64,000 nt of DNA. Source: Saprospira grandis str. Lewin (lineage in GTDB: Bacteria > Bacteroidota > Bacteroidia > Chitinophagales > Saprospiraceae). The notes beneath the pieces were generated by a model that was not told the DNA's origin, made no database searches, and worked only from the letters and a program-made list of their open reading frames with translations. Shown in pieces: positions 62,047 through 64,000 of the stretch (position 1 is the stretch's first letter; every line of letters begins with the position of its first letter). The translations under genes and the position numbers were made by a program. The stretch is from assembly GCF_000250635.1 (NCBI RefSeq), contig NC_016940.1, positions 1,901,001-1,965,000 of the forward strand, read 5' to 3'.

Positions 62047-64000
<1,954 letters not shown>

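Overview
The window comes from a member of the Bacteroidota. The best match in style is the Saprospiraceae, a Saprospira-like gliding bacterium, but I infer this from gene content and sequence habits and not from a database match. Supporting signs are a PorV-type outer-membrane protein next to a large secreted protein and a TonB-dependent receptor, -7 promoter boxes of the TAnnTTTG type, few Shine-Dalgarno sites, many small lipoproteins, LpxD and LptB for a lipopolysaccharide outer membrane, and a fused IcmF mutase.

Layout. 1-2549: an AraC-type regulator (cut by the window edge) divergent from an aldehyde dehydrogenase and its usual DUF779 partner. 3153-4064: a PD-(D/E)XK (Rpn-type) nuclease between two dispersed repeats. 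4283-8244: release factor 3 with lipoproteins. 8670-9833: a coiled-coil protein, followed by a 41-bp tandem repeat. 10462-13824: IcmF. 13909-15466: a complete IS4/IS50-like insertion sequence that landed inside a dispersed repeat. 15582-24058: sugar epimerase, ValRS, a TPR protein and a peptidoglycan-binding-like protein. 24059-29266: lpxD, a Nudix gene, an AT-rich island with two toxin-antitoxin-type modules, and mnmE. 29349-30183: tandem and single dispersed repeats. 30190-41255: a membrane glycosyltransferase-like protein, then a PorV-like protein, a frameshifted secreted protein and a TonB receptor in one direction. 41617-45941: hydroxyacid dehydrogenase, rsmA with a 21-bp minisatellite upstream, and a sugar aminotransferase. 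46512-52964: glucosaminidase, a YbjN-like protein, an AT-rich AlbA_2/ATPase-like regulator, a fused E1 dehydrogenase and proline dehydrogenase. 53112-61482: lptB, alanine dehydrogenase, phosphoesterase, corA, acyltransferase, crcB, GNAT, rsmG and a META lipoprotein. 61824-64000: 5S rRNA and the 3' part of 23S rRNA on the minus strand.

The most unusual content is (1) a family of at least 20 dispersed intergenic elements of about 120-170 bp, in two subtypes, whose arms vary while their base pairing is preserved; (2) a candidate toxin / HTH antitoxin / SecB-like chaperone operon (25549-26940) with a perfect 11-bp inverted-repeat operator, directly next to a Doc-type Fic toxin with a small partner gene; (3) an insertion sequence that dates one dispersed repeat by a perfect 9-bp target duplication; and (4) a large secreted protein split by a frameshift at a CT dinucleotide tract. 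Most other genes are ordinary housekeeping genes.
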